64,000 nucleotides of DNA from Paenibacillus lutimineralis. GTDB lineage: Bacteria > Bacillota > Bacilli > Paenibacillales > Paenibacillaceae. The DNA lies in assembly GCF_003991425.1 (NCBI RefSeq), contig NZ_CP034346.1:533501-597500 (forward strand), given 5' to 3'. The notes under the pieces were generated by a model, which had not been told where the DNA came from, searched no databases, and worked only from the letters and a program-made list of their open reading frames with translations. Positions 9,078-16,995 of the stretch are shown here, in pieces. Position 1 is the first letter of the stretch; each line of letters begins with the position of its first letter. Position numbers and translations under genes: made by a program.

Positions 9078-9112
9078 AGCAGGCCCAAGGAGTTTTAATT
9101 CCTGGCCTGCTT
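9078..9112 (-). terminator. Terminator of the SIS-domain gene
   Basis: Stem AGCAGGCC / GGCCTGCT at 9078-9111 around an AAGGAGTTTTAATTCCT loop region. On the minus strand the stem is followed by TTTTTATT. It lies 36 bp past the SIS gene stop and separates it from the ger operon. Confidence 0.8.
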
Positions 9113-9147
9113 CTTTGCATATCATATTTTTCTCAAAGTTCGATGGA

Positions 9148-10197
9148 TTATAGCTTAACCCAGGCAACCAGTCCATCTGGTTGATCCGGATCGATACCTA
9201 ATTGCTGAGCTTTACTCAGGGCAACGATCTGCGGAATGAAAATGAATGGAATACCGCGTGCCGCTGGGTCGAGCTTGTTCTCGGAAACAACGGCAAGGTC
9301 AACGTAATCAGAAGGGATCACTTCTGCCTGGTCCGCGAAGGCGATAATCTTTGCCCCTCGGTTCTTAATATCGCGCATGAGCTTGCTCTGGTGCTCCATT
9401 CCTTGCTCGGAGAGTGCGGCGATCACCAAAGTATCTTCGCCTACGGTAACCATTGGACCGTGTCGTACATCGAGCAGATGGAAGGAATGAGCTTGAATCT
9501 TGGCGATCTCCGTCAAAGCGATAGCCCCTTCAGAAGCGAGACCTTGTAGTTCTCCATCCGCCAGCAGGACCGCGTTGGACCAGTTGAAATCAGCTGCGCT
9601 GCGTATGCTGTCCTCCACGCTATTCATATAGGCTTCTCCCTGATGAATTGCGGTCTGAAGATCTGCGATCAGCTTATCATCCTTGCCTAAGAAAGCGCCA
9701 AGCAGCAGATTGGCCATATACAGATTGGTCACTGTCCGGGTCTGGCAGACACTATGGTCGAATGCCCATGGTAGTTCCAAGGCATAATTGGACTGCTTCG
9801 AGAGTGGTGAGTCACTGACACAGGACAGGGATAATACCGGAAGATTACTGTCATTACCCTCGCGGAGCAGACGAACAGCTTCGACGACTTCACTGGTGCT
9901 GCCGGAGCGCGAAGGGGCGACGAGAAGTGTATTTCTCAGCATAGGGCGGTATTGCTCATAATTCAACATGAGATCGCCCCCGGCCAGCGCATAAGCGGGC
10001 AAACCGGCTCGCAAGGTGACGGACATCGCAGCGGAGCGGCTAAGACAATAGCTTGAACCACAACCTACGAAGGTGATTGAAGTGATAGCCTGGGCTTGAA
10101 CGAAGTCAATAATACGTTGTCTTTGGCTCATCATGTAGTCATAGGTTTGTTGCAGGGCAGCGTATTGCTGCTTGATTTCACTATAAGTCAAGCTCAT
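9148..10197 (-). CDS. SIS-domain amino-sugar-phosphate deaminase/isomerase (AgaS-like)
   Basis: A 349-residue protein with two sugar isomerase (SIS) domains, like the isomerase half of GlmS. Motifs are VGCGSSYCLSRSAAM (about residues 43-57) and APSRSGSTSEVVEAVRLL (about 93-110) in the first domain, and DVRHGPMVTVGEDT in the second. It has no glutamine amidotransferase domain, so deamination of hexosamine-6-phosphate is the likely direction. It is divergent from a deacetylase, ROK kinase, tagatose-type aldolase and PfkB kinase. The neighbours favour galactosamine-6-phosphate to tagatose-6-phosphate plus ammonia (AgaS role). A FrlB-like or other SIS deglycase role is the alternative. Operator-like repeats lie in the shared promoter region. 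Confidence 0.78.
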   Translation of the reverse strand: MSLTYSEIKQQYAALQQTYDYMMSQRQRIIDFVQAQAITSITFVGCGSSYCLSRSAAMSVTLRAGLPAYALAGGDLMLNYEQYRPMLRNTLLVAPSRSGSTSEVVEAVRLLREGNDSNLPVLSLSCVSDSPLSKQSNYALELPWAFDHSVCQTRTVTNLYMANLLLGAFLGKDDKLIADLQTAIHQGEAYMNSVEDSIRSAADFNWSNAVLLADGELQGLASEGAIALTEIAKIQAHSFHLLDVRHGPMVTVGEDTLVIAALSEQGMEHQSKLMRDIKNRGAKIIAFADQAEVIPSDYVDLAVVSENKLDPAARGIPFIFIPQIVALSKAQQLGIDPDQPDGLVAWVKL

Positions 10198-10453
10198 AGA
10201 CGCTTAAACCTCCTATAAATTAATTCGAATGATCATTCATAGCGTATGAAGACAGTTTATATCAATAAAATGATTATTTCAATCAAAATAAAATAAATAT
10301 TGATCATAATAGTTGATTTTTTATCATAATATTCAATATAAACTCAATTTATAATCAAAAATATATTGATTTACTCCATAAACAAGAATATTATAATCAT
10401 AAAATGATTGAATCAATCAAAATATACATCAATGGTATGGGGAGGGTGCATCT
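10198..10453. promoter_or_regulatory. AT-rich divergent promoter region of the amino-sugar locus with repeated operators
   Basis: This 256-bp region is strikingly AT-rich. A perfect palindrome TGATTGAATCAATCA lies at 10405-10419 (7-bp arms, one central base), and a related site TGATTATTTCAATCA at 10271-10285. Both are preceded by AAAA and followed by AAAT. One site lies near each divergent gene, as expected for a shared repressor, most likely the DeoR-family protein encoded at 14615. Exact promoters could not be chosen because of the AT bias. Confidence 0.5.
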
Positions 10454-11683
10454 ATGAAGTCCAGCTCGCTTCAAATTCATCACGCACGGATCCTTACGCC
10501 CCGTGGCTGGATTAACAACGGAAGCCTATTCATCAAGGATGGAGAGATTGTCGGCATAGATCGCGGCGATGGAAGTGGAGTGGAGAGCAGCGGACAATTG
10601 GCCATCGCCGAAGAACCGTGGATTCAGCTTGATGCGGGAGGAAGGATGCTGCTGCCTGGTTTCATTGACCTGCATGTGCATGGCGGCGGAGGATACGACG
10701 TTATGAAGGGAAGTGCTGATGAGCTGTATGGGATGTGTCGTTTCCATGCTTCTAGAGGCACTACTTCATTATTGGCGACGACGTTGACCGCTTCGCATGA
10801 GGAGATCATCTCTGCACTGGAGGCGGCGGCCGGTGCGGTTCAAGACTCTGATCGTGAGCCGAACGGCGCTCATCTTCTGGGGATCCATTTGGAAGGGCCA
10901 TTTCTAAATCAGACAAGGTGTGGAGCGCAGAATCCTGAGGATCTTCGTGAACCGTCCATAGAGGAATTCGAGAGCTTTTGGTCTGCTTCCCAAGGGACGA
11001 TCAAGCTGATGGCCATTGCTCCTGAGCTTCGTTCTGCAGAAGAAGTGATCGTCCACGCGGTTGATAGAGGGGTCACAGTCTCATTGGCTCATACGGATGC
11101 GGATTACAAGACGATGAAGAAGGCTGTGGAGTGGGGCGCAACGCAGGTTACGCATCTGTTCAATGGCATGCGGCCGCTGCATCATCGGGAACCTGGCGTT
11201 GCCGGCGCGGCGCTTATGCTGGATGAATTAGCGGTAGAACTGATCTGCGATGGCTGTCATGTTCATCCTGATTTAGTCAAATGGGTGTTCGACATCAAGC
11301 CAGAAGGTAAGGTGATCATGATTACGGATAGCATGTGTGCTGCTGGCTGTCCGAATGGAGAGTACTTGCTCGGCAAGCTCCCGGTTCTGATGCATAACGG
11401 TCAGGTTCATCTGAAGCTGGCTGACGGATCTTTAGGAAGCTTGGCGGGAAGCTCGCTAACAATGATTGATGCGTTATCCAGAACCGTCGCATTTACCGGC
11501 AAGGAGATCGCTGACATCGTTCCTGCGCTGACAATTCATCCAGCTATCCAGATCGGCGTACAGGATCGGAAGGGAACGATCGAACTGGGCAAGGATGCCG
11601 ACATGGTCATCATCGATGAGGAGTTTCAAGTATATCAGACCTATGTTCAGGGGAATCGGGTCTACGATGCAACAAGCCGTTAG
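10454..11683 (+). CDS. N-acetylhexosamine-6-phosphate deacetylase (NagA/AgaA family)
   Basis: A 409-residue metal-dependent amidohydrolase that removes acetate from GlcNAc-6-P or GalNAc-6-P in the cytoplasm. Visible motifs are the DLHVHGGGG metal-binding start (about residue 72), GIHLEGPFLN, SLAHTDADY, THLFNGMRPLHHR and the catalytic Asp in MITDSMCAAG. The C-terminal beta-sandwich KGTIELGKDADMVI also fits. Length is slightly above the usual 380-400. ATG is preceded by GGGGAGGGTG. It is the first gene of the plus-strand operon running to the DeoR gene. The tagatose-type aldolase and kinase downstream argue for GalNAc-6-P as substrate (AgaA role), which is inference. Confidence 0.88.
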   Translation: MKSSSLQIHHARILTPRGWINNGSLFIKDGEIVGIDRGDGSGVESSGQLAIAEEPWIQLDAGGRMLLPGFIDLHVHGGGGYDVMKGSADELYGMCRFHASRGTTSLLATTLTASHEEIISALEAAAGAVQDSDREPNGAHLLGIHLEGPFLNQTRCGAQNPEDLREPSIEEFESFWSASQGTIKLMAIAPELRSAEEVIVHAVDRGVTVSLAHTDADYKTMKKAVEWGATQVTHLFNGMRPLHHREPGVAGAALMLDELAVELICDGCHVHPDLVKWVFDIKPEGKVIMITDSMCAAGCPNGEYLLGKLPVLMHNGQVHLKLADGSLGSLAGSSLTMIDALSRTVAFTGKEIADIVPALTIHPAIQIGVQDRKGTIELGKDADMVIIDEEFQVYQTYVQGNRVYDATSR

Positions 11684-11724
11684 AACCTAGCAAAATGAAT
11701 CGTTGAAGGGAGCGGAGTTCATCT

Positions 11725-12684
11725 ATGAGATATGCCATCGGAGTCGATGTAGGGGGTACCAATATCGTCTGTGGATTAGTTGATGAGGACGGGAACATCG
11801 TCGTCCAGCGGAAGTATCCCACCGCCGCGAATGAAGGCCCCCAGGCCATTCTAGTGAAGATTGGCAAGACGATTGAACAATTAATAGAAGAAACCGGCAT
11901 ATCCAGGGAGCAATGTATCGCGGTGGGGATGGGAATCCCCGGACTGGTAGACCCGGTGCAAGGCGTCAGTATGAGAGCAGTCAATCTGAATTGGCGCGAC
12001 ATTCCTGTCGCTTCCAGGTTAAGTGAGCTTATCGGCAAGCCAGTCTATATCGATAATGATGTGCGCATGTATGTCTATGGAGAAGCGGTAGCTGGAGCAG
12101 GCAGAGGTTATGACTATGTATACGGCGTTACGATCGGTACAGGATTGGCTTCGGCGTTTGTACAGCATGGCAGCTTGCATTATGGACATCGTTATATCTC
12201 CGGGGAGATCGGGCATGTTCCTATAGAGCATGTAGATTTCCCATGCAACTGCGGTCGGATAGGCTGCCTGGAGACAATTGTGTCGGCGACTGGCATTGCC
12301 AGACAGGCGCGTGACCGGATTGCAAAGGGAGAATCGAGCCTGCTTCAGGAGTGGTTCCCCAATCCAGCGGACATATCGGCGAGCGCCGTATCCAAAGCCA
12401 GTGATGACGGTGATGTAATGGCTCAGGATGTTCTGGCCCAGACGGGCAAGACATTTGCCAGGGCATTGGCCTGGGCCGTGCCGTTGCTCTCGCCGGATGC
12501 CATCGTGATTGGCGGAGGCGGAGCACTGGCCGGTGAAGCGCTATTTACCCCGATAAGACAGGAGCTCGATCGCCTGCTGCTTCAGGATTATATCGGCCAG
12601 TTCGTCATTAAGCCGGCTGAACTGAATGACCATGCCGGCATTATCGGAAGTGCTCTGTGGGCACTTAAATGTAGTGACGTCTAG
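11725..12684 (+). CDS. ROK-family sugar kinase, probable N-acetylgalactosamine/hexosamine kinase
   Basis: A 319-residue ATP-dependent sugar kinase of the ROK family. The ATP loop DVGGTNIVCGLVDEDGN is at residues 8-24, the catalytic Asp in PVYIDNDVRMYVYGEA, the zinc-binding motif in HVPIEHVDFPCNCGRIGCLE (His plus three Cys), and the adenosine motif in AIVIGGGGALAG. No N-terminal DNA-binding domain is present, so it is a kinase rather than a repressor. In the operon it would replace PTS phosphorylation by converting imported free GalNAc to GalNAc-6-P before the deacetylase, like ROK-type AgaK known in some GalNAc pathways. Substrate is inferred from context; glucokinase-like activity is the alternative. 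Confidence 0.82.
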   Translation: MRYAIGVDVGGTNIVCGLVDEDGNIVVQRKYPTAANEGPQAILVKIGKTIEQLIEETGISREQCIAVGMGIPGLVDPVQGVSMRAVNLNWRDIPVASRLSELIGKPVYIDNDVRMYVYGEAVAGAGRGYDYVYGVTIGTGLASAFVQHGSLHYGHRYISGEIGHVPIEHVDFPCNCGRIGCLETIVSATGIARQARDRIAKGESSLLQEWFPNPADISASAVSKASDDGDVMAQDVLAQTGKTFARALAWAVPLLSPDAIVIGGGGALAGEALFTPIRQELDRLLLQDYIGQFVIKPAELNDHAGIIGSALWALKCSDV

Positions 12685-12737
12685 ACCTAATCATATCAAT
12701 ACAAACCAATTCAATCATATATTTAGGAGGACTTATT

Positions 12738-13604
12738 ATGCCACTTATTTCGTCTACTTCCATGCTTCAGCAAGCAAGAGAGAATGGTTATGCGATTACT
12801 GCTTTTAATGTTCATACTTTGGAGATGCTGCAGGCTGTTGTCGAAGCTGCCAGCGAGACCAATTCTCCGTTGATTATTCAATCAACAGTGGGAACCGTGA
12901 AGCATTTAGGGCCTGAATATATTGCAGCTGCAGCTAAGGTTGCAGCGGACCAGACTGGCCTGCCTATCGCTCTGCATCTGGATCACTGCACAGATTTCGC
13001 CACGATCATTCAATGTATCCGGGCGGGTTATACCTCTGTCATGATCGACGCTTCGATGCTTCCTTTTGAGGAAAATATACAGCGTACGCTTAGTGTCATG
13101 GAGGTTGCTGCTGCGGCAGGTGTGAATGTGGAAGCTGAGCTCGGCAAGGTTGGCGGTGTAGAAGATGATATTGTCGTCGATGAGCGTGATGCAATGCTGG
13201 CTGATCCGGATGATTGCCAGTTGTTCATTGAACGGACGAATGTACTGACATTGGCGCCAGCGATCGGTACAGCGCATGGTATTTACAAAGGGGAGCCTAA
13301 CATCGATTTTGAGAGAATTGCCAAGATTGCTGAGAAGGTAGAGGTACCTCTCGTTCTTCATGGCGGATCGGGTATTCCGGCTGAGCAGGTACGCAAGGCA
13401 GTCTCACTCGGTATGTCCAAGATGAACGTAGCGACAGAACTAAGAATTGCATTCTCTGATGCGATCAAAGAAGTCTTCACTAAGTCCCCTGAAGAGAACG
13501 ATCCGCGCAAGTATATGGTTCCGGCAAAAGAAGCCGTGAAGCGTCTGGCAATTGAGAAGATGGAATTATGCGGATGCATCGGTAAGGCGGGAACTTTAAA
13601 ATGA
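12738..13604 (+). CDS. Class II ketose-bisphosphate aldolase, tagatose-1,6-bisphosphate type (GatY/KbaY-like)
   Basis: A 288-residue zinc aldolase producing dihydroxyacetone phosphate and glyceraldehyde-3-phosphate. Key segments are LHLDHCTD (catalytic Asp and zinc His), SVMIDAS, VEAELGKVGGVEDD, IGTAHGIYKGEP (zinc His), LVLHGGSGIP (zinc His) and the phosphate-binding KMNVATELR. The DPRKYMVPAKEAVK and final CGCIGKAG stretches resemble GatY/KbaY more than FbaA. RBS TAGGAGG lies 7-8 bp upstream of ATG. The stop codon overlaps the start of the kinase gene (ATGA), so the two are translationally coupled. Confidence 0.87.
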   Translation: MPLISSTSMLQQARENGYAITAFNVHTLEMLQAVVEAASETNSPLIIQSTVGTVKHLGPEYIAAAAKVAADQTGLPIALHLDHCTDFATIIQCIRAGYTSVMIDASMLPFEENIQRTLSVMEVAAAAGVNVEAELGKVGGVEDDIVVDERDAMLADPDDCQLFIERTNVLTLAPAIGTAHGIYKGEPNIDFERIAKIAEKVEVPLVLHGGSGIPAEQVRKAVSLGMSKMNVATELRIAFSDAIKEVFTKSPEENDPRKYMVPAKEAVKRLAIEKMELCGCIGKAGTLK

Positions 13605-14530
13605 TCACCACTGTCACCTTGAATGCGGCGATTGACAAAACCTATTATGTTCCCTCGTTCATTCCTGGTGAAGTGCACCGGGTTGCCCGGCAAGTTGCTG
13701 AACCGGGTGGCAAAGGGAACAATGTGGCTAAGGTGATACGGCTATTGGGCGGTGAGGTGACAGCATCGGGCTTTATCGCTGGCAACAATGGGGCATTCAT
13801 TGAGACAGAGATGCAAGCTCGGGGAATTCATACGGCATTCATTGCCGCCTCTGGGGAATCACGCGTATGTCTAAATATTATGGATGAGGCCAGTGGGCTA
13901 TCTACAGAGCTGCTGGAACAAGGTCCAGTAGTTGGACGGGCGCAACTTGCACAGCTGAAGCAAGATTTGCTTGAACTGGCGAGGAATTCAAGCATTGTCG
14001 TCTTGTCTGGGAGCTTGCTTCCGGGCGCCTCAGCTGAGCTGTATGCAGAATTGATCGGTATTGTGAAGGAAGCAGGAGCAAGGGCATACCTGGATACAAG
14101 CGGGATTGCGCTTAGTGCGGGAATCGAGGCGAAACCGCATTTTGTGAAGCCAAATGAGCATGAATTAGCCGTCTGGCTTGGTAAAGTGAGTTTAACCGAG
14201 AACGAATGCATCGAAGCGGCTAAGAAACTGTTCGACGAAGGTATTTCACAGGTATGTGTCACATTGGGCGAGCGAGGAACGATTGCTGTTATCGATCGGC
14301 AAGTATTCCGCGTTAGTCCGCCTTCGATTCAGGCGATAAATACTGTAGGCTGTGGAGATTCCTTTGTAGCTGGCATGGCATTCTCGGAGGCATGTGGGGA
14401 CGCGCCGGTGGACAGGCTTCGCATCGCAACGGCTGCGGCTGCGGCAAATGCAATGTCGGAGAGAGCAGGGCATATTGAGGATGATGTATTTAATCTGTAC
14501 CTTCATCAAGTGAAGGTTGAGCCGTTGTAG
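13601..14530 (+). CDS. PfkB-family kinase, probable tagatose-6-phosphate kinase (LacC/AgaZ/FruK-like)
   Basis: A 309-residue ribokinase-fold enzyme of the 1-phosphofructokinase/tagatose-6-phosphate kinase subfamily. It starts TVTLNAAIDKTYYV, has the substrate motif PGGKGNNVAKVI near residue 36, VVLSGSLLPG (family signature), VKPNEHELAVW, VTLGERGTIAV, and the anion hole with catalytic Asp in NTVGCGDSFVAGMA. It overlaps the aldolase gene by 4 bp. With the SIS, deacetylase and aldolase partners the expected reaction is tagatose-6-P + ATP to tagatose-1,6-bisphosphate. Fructose-1-phosphate kinase is the main alternative, but no fructose PTS gene is nearby. Confidence 0.83.
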   Translation: MITTVTLNAAIDKTYYVPSFIPGEVHRVARQVAEPGGKGNNVAKVIRLLGGEVTASGFIAGNNGAFIETEMQARGIHTAFIAASGESRVCLNIMDEASGLSTELLEQGPVVGRAQLAQLKQDLLELARNSSIVVLSGSLLPGASAELYAELIGIVKEAGARAYLDTSGIALSAGIEAKPHFVKPNEHELAVWLGKVSLTENECIEAAKKLFDEGISQVCVTLGERGTIAVIDRQVFRVSPPSIQAINTVGCGDSFVAGMAFSEACGDAPVDRLRIATAAAAANAMSERAGHIEDDVFNLYLHQVKVEPL

Positions 14531-14614
14531 GTTGCCGCTTGCATTCTTGTCCTTCATCCTCCAAAATTATGATAGAATTGTTGACGGACCATAAGTGTAT
14601 TAGAGGAGAAGGCT

Positions 14615-15418
14615 ATGGAAATTTCTAAGACCGGACTTCGTAGAGCGAAGATTCTGGAACTGATCAAAGTGAGCGGTAAAATATCGATCCAGGAAATCAT
14701 CGAAGCCACAGGCTGCTCGGAAGCGACGGCCAGACGTGATCTTGACTCTCTGGAAAAATCGGGGGAGATTATCCGTACGATCGGCGGTGCCATCTATGAT
14801 GGAGATCGTTCGATGACTTCCGAGGTGTCCTTTGCTGATAAGCGCTTCTCCCATCTTCAGGATAAGGAACGGATTGCTCGTATGGCGGCTACATTAGTTG
14901 AGGAAGGCGATGTGATCGGTCTTACCGGCGGCACGACGACGTTCTTAATTGCCAAGGAGCTGAAGAAGCATCGCAATATTACGATTGTGACCAATGCGGT
15001 TAATATCGCTGCCGAACTGGTCGAAGCGGAAGAGATTCAAGTGGTTGTGACAGGCGGTGTCATGCGCACGAAGAGCTATGAGTTAATCGGGCCACTGGCT
15101 GAGAGCGTAGTTGGCAGGATCAACATTACGAAGATGTTCCTCGGTGTGGACGGGGTGTCTCAGGAGCATGGATTTACGATGCATTCCGAGCTGGAGTCGC
15201 GGATCGCCCAGCAGCTTATTGAACGCTCCAGTCAGGTTTTCGCTGTGTTCGATGACAGCAAACTGCAGAAATCAGCTTTGTTTACGATTGTTCAGCTCTG
15301 CCAAGTTACGGGGATCATTACAAATCGGCTGCCAGAGGGATGGAGCATGCCTGAATGCGGGGATCGCCAGATTGAAGTTCATATCGCAGCGAGTGAAACG
15401 CAGTTGGGCCTCAGCTAA
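14615..15418 (+). CDS. DeoR-family transcriptional repressor of the amino-sugar locus
   Basis: A 267-residue DeoR/GlpR-type regulator. Residues 10-60 are the winged helix (SIQEIIEATGCSEATARRDL, then GEIIRTIGGA). Residues 85-245 are the phosphosugar-sensing domain, including VEEGDVIGLTGGTTTFLIA, TNAVNIAAEL, TGGVMRTKSYELIG and FAVFDDSKL. Ribosome binding site GAGGAG lies 6 bp before ATG. It is last in the plus-strand locus, 84 bp after the kinase gene, so it may have its own promoter. Expected inducer is a pathway phosphosugar such as GalN-6-P or tagatose-6-P; probable operators are the palindromes at 10271 and 10405. Its stop codon overlaps the first copy of an intergenic repeat. Confidence 0.85.
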   Translation: MEISKTGLRRAKILELIKVSGKISIQEIIEATGCSEATARRDLDSLEKSGEIIRTIGGAIYDGDRSMTSEVSFADKRFSHLQDKERIARMAATLVEEGDVIGLTGGTTTFLIAKELKKHRNITIVTNAVNIAAELVEAEEIQVVVTGGVMRTKSYELIGPLAESVVGRINITKMFLGVDGVSQEHGFTMHSELESRIAQQLIERSSQVFAVFDDSKLQKSALFTIVQLCQVTGIITNRLPEGWSMPECGDRQIEVHIAASETQLGLS

Positions 15419-15600
15419 CGAAACGACAGATCGTTATTTCCACACAAACTGCGGCATTTCAAATCTAACGAAACTCTATATCGTTATTTGAAAGAAATAT
15501 AGGCTTTGAACGGCTAACTGTCTTCAATAGCGGATACCCAGTTTCGTTAAAATTTCTTAGCACCTATTATTGGCCAAATAACGTTACCCAGTTTCGTTAG
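15415..15600. repeat. Cluster of four inverted/direct copies of a 25-bp intergenic repeat
   Basis: The unit CTAACGAAAC-N8-CGTTATTT occurs forward at 15415-15440 and 15465-15489, and reversed (AAATAACG...GTTTCGTTAG) at 15576-15600. A degenerate reversed copy is at 15529-15550. Flanking ATTTCCACAC (15436-15445) and GTGTGGAAAT (15602-15611) are also inverted, so the whole stretch could fold into one long hairpin. The first copy shares bases with the DeoR gene stop codon. Confidence 0.75.
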
Positions 15601-15621
15601 AGTGTGGAAATATAATCAACG

Positions 15622-15648
15622 GGATTGCCTATTGGCAATCCTTTTTTG
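15622..15648 (+). terminator. Terminator of the amino-sugar operon
   Basis: Perfect stem GGATTGCC/GGCAATCC (15622-15641) with a 4-base loop, followed by six T. It lies just beyond the repeat cluster. Confidence 0.9.
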
Positions 15649-15792
15649 CTTGCGGGGATTATTCTGTCTAAATGTATAGAAAAAGACGAGATCTTCTAAT
15701 ACTACGGATATAGAAAAATAAGGTTATTTAGGGTATGATCCAGTAGAGTCAATATGCTCTAGAAACTTCAGTATTCACTCAGGAGGGGTAAT

Positions 15793-16683
15793 ATGAAATA
15801 TCGTACACTTGGTAAGACAGGGTTGGACGTATCCGTAATCGGCATCGGAACATGGCAGTTCGGTGGAGAATGGGGGATTCAATTTACTCAGGATGAAGTG
15901 GATGCTATTCTCGATAAAGGCCAGGAGCTCGGTATCAATCTGATTGATACGGCGGAGTGCTATGGCGACCATTTGTCGGAATCCTTCATTGGAAATTATA
16001 TCGGCCGGCGTAAGCGCGAGGATTGGGTGATTGCTACGAAGTTTGGACATCATTTCCACGAGCGTTTTACCCGTACAGATGTATTCAATGCTGCCGATGT
16101 TCTCAAGCAACTGGATGCTTCATTAAAAGCATTAAATACAGATTATGTAGACTTGTATCAGTTCCATTCAGGTCCGGACCAGGTGTTCGATAATGATGAT
16201 CTATGGACGATGCTGGATAAGCAAGTACAGGCTGGTAAAGTGCGTCATTTAGGTACTTCGATCGGCAGCAATGACAATCTGCATCAGACTGAACAATCTA
16301 CTAAAGTGAATTCGCAAGTGATCCAGGTCGTATATAACCGATTGGATCGCAAGCCGGAAGAGCGGGTATTCCCGTCCTGCGAGAAGCAGAATTTGGGCGT
16401 GCTTGCACGTGTACCGTTGGCTAGCGGTTATTTGAGCGGTAAGTATAAGCCAGGTGCCGTGTTCGATAATACAGACGTACGCCATCGCCATGATCCGGAG
16501 AACACTCGTCGTAAGCTGGAAGAGGTAGAAGAAATTCGTCGCAATGAGGTTCCTCAGGGCGTTGATATGGCACAGTGGGCATTGGCATGGTGTCTTAAGA
16601 ATCCGATCGTATCTGCTGTAATTCCGGGCTGCAAGAATCCGGCGCAGGTGGAGTCCAATGCTGCGGCAGCCCAGCTCCTATAG
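15793..16683 (+). CDS. Aldo-keto reductase (IolS/YhdN-like)
   Basis: A 296-residue NADPH-dependent aldo-keto reductase of the short, bacterial AKR11/12-like type. The catalytic tetrad is visible: Asp52 and Tyr57 in IDTAECYGDH, Lys83 in IATKFGHH, and His125 in LYQFHSG. The NADPH-binding C-terminus AVIPGCKNPAQVESNAAA is present. The strong RBS AGGAGGGG lies about 6 bp before ATG. The gene stands alone between two terminators. The natural carbonyl substrate is unknown. Confidence 0.88.
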   Translation: MKYRTLGKTGLDVSVIGIGTWQFGGEWGIQFTQDEVDAILDKGQELGINLIDTAECYGDHLSESFIGNYIGRRKREDWVIATKFGHHFHERFTRTDVFNAADVLKQLDASLKALNTDYVDLYQFHSGPDQVFDNDDLWTMLDKQVQAGKVRHLGTSIGSNDNLHQTEQSTKVNSQVIQVVYNRLDRKPEERVFPSCEKQNLGVLARVPLASGYLSGKYKPGAVFDNTDVRHRHDPENTRRKLEEVEEIRRNEVPQGVDMAQWALAWCLKNPIVSAVIPGCKNPAQVESNAAAAQLL

Positions 16684-16756
16684 TTCCATGTTTAATCCGA
16701 ATTTAATCAAGAAGGGCCCGTGCTAGAATGCGGACTCGTTGAATCACGAAATTTAC

Positions 16757-16807
16757 AAGAATCGGTGTGATGGTTGTAATGACATGGCACCGATTCTTTT
16801 GTTATTT
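16757..16807 (+). terminator. Terminator of the aldo-keto reductase gene
   Basis: Perfect 11-bp stem AAGAATCGGTG/CACCGATTCTT (16757-16767 and 16788-16798), followed by TTTGTTATTTT. Confidence 0.85.
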
Positions 16808-16895
16808 TAATGGAGAGCAAGCATTCTTCGACAATAGAAAACAGACAAAAACCTTTAACATTTGGGAAAAATTGACGAAAACGTGATTTTTTTAA

Positions 16896-16924
16896 TTGAC
16901 CAATGTCAAAATTAGCCTTAATAT
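16896..16924 (+). promoter_or_regulatory. SigA promoter of the quorum-sensing receptor gene, with an inverted repeat over the -35 box
   Basis: -35 TTGACC (16896-16901), 17-bp spacer, -10 TAATAT (16919-16924). The -35 box is the left arm of a perfect inverted repeat TTGAC-CAAT-GTCAA (16896-16909), a good candidate operator for autoregulation. It lies about 70 bp upstream of the start codon. Confidence 0.6.
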
Positions 16925-16995
16925 TAAATTATAGTTTTTTTTCAATATTATGGATTTGCGGCTAGGCATTACTTCCATAAGGGGGTGAATCCTTT

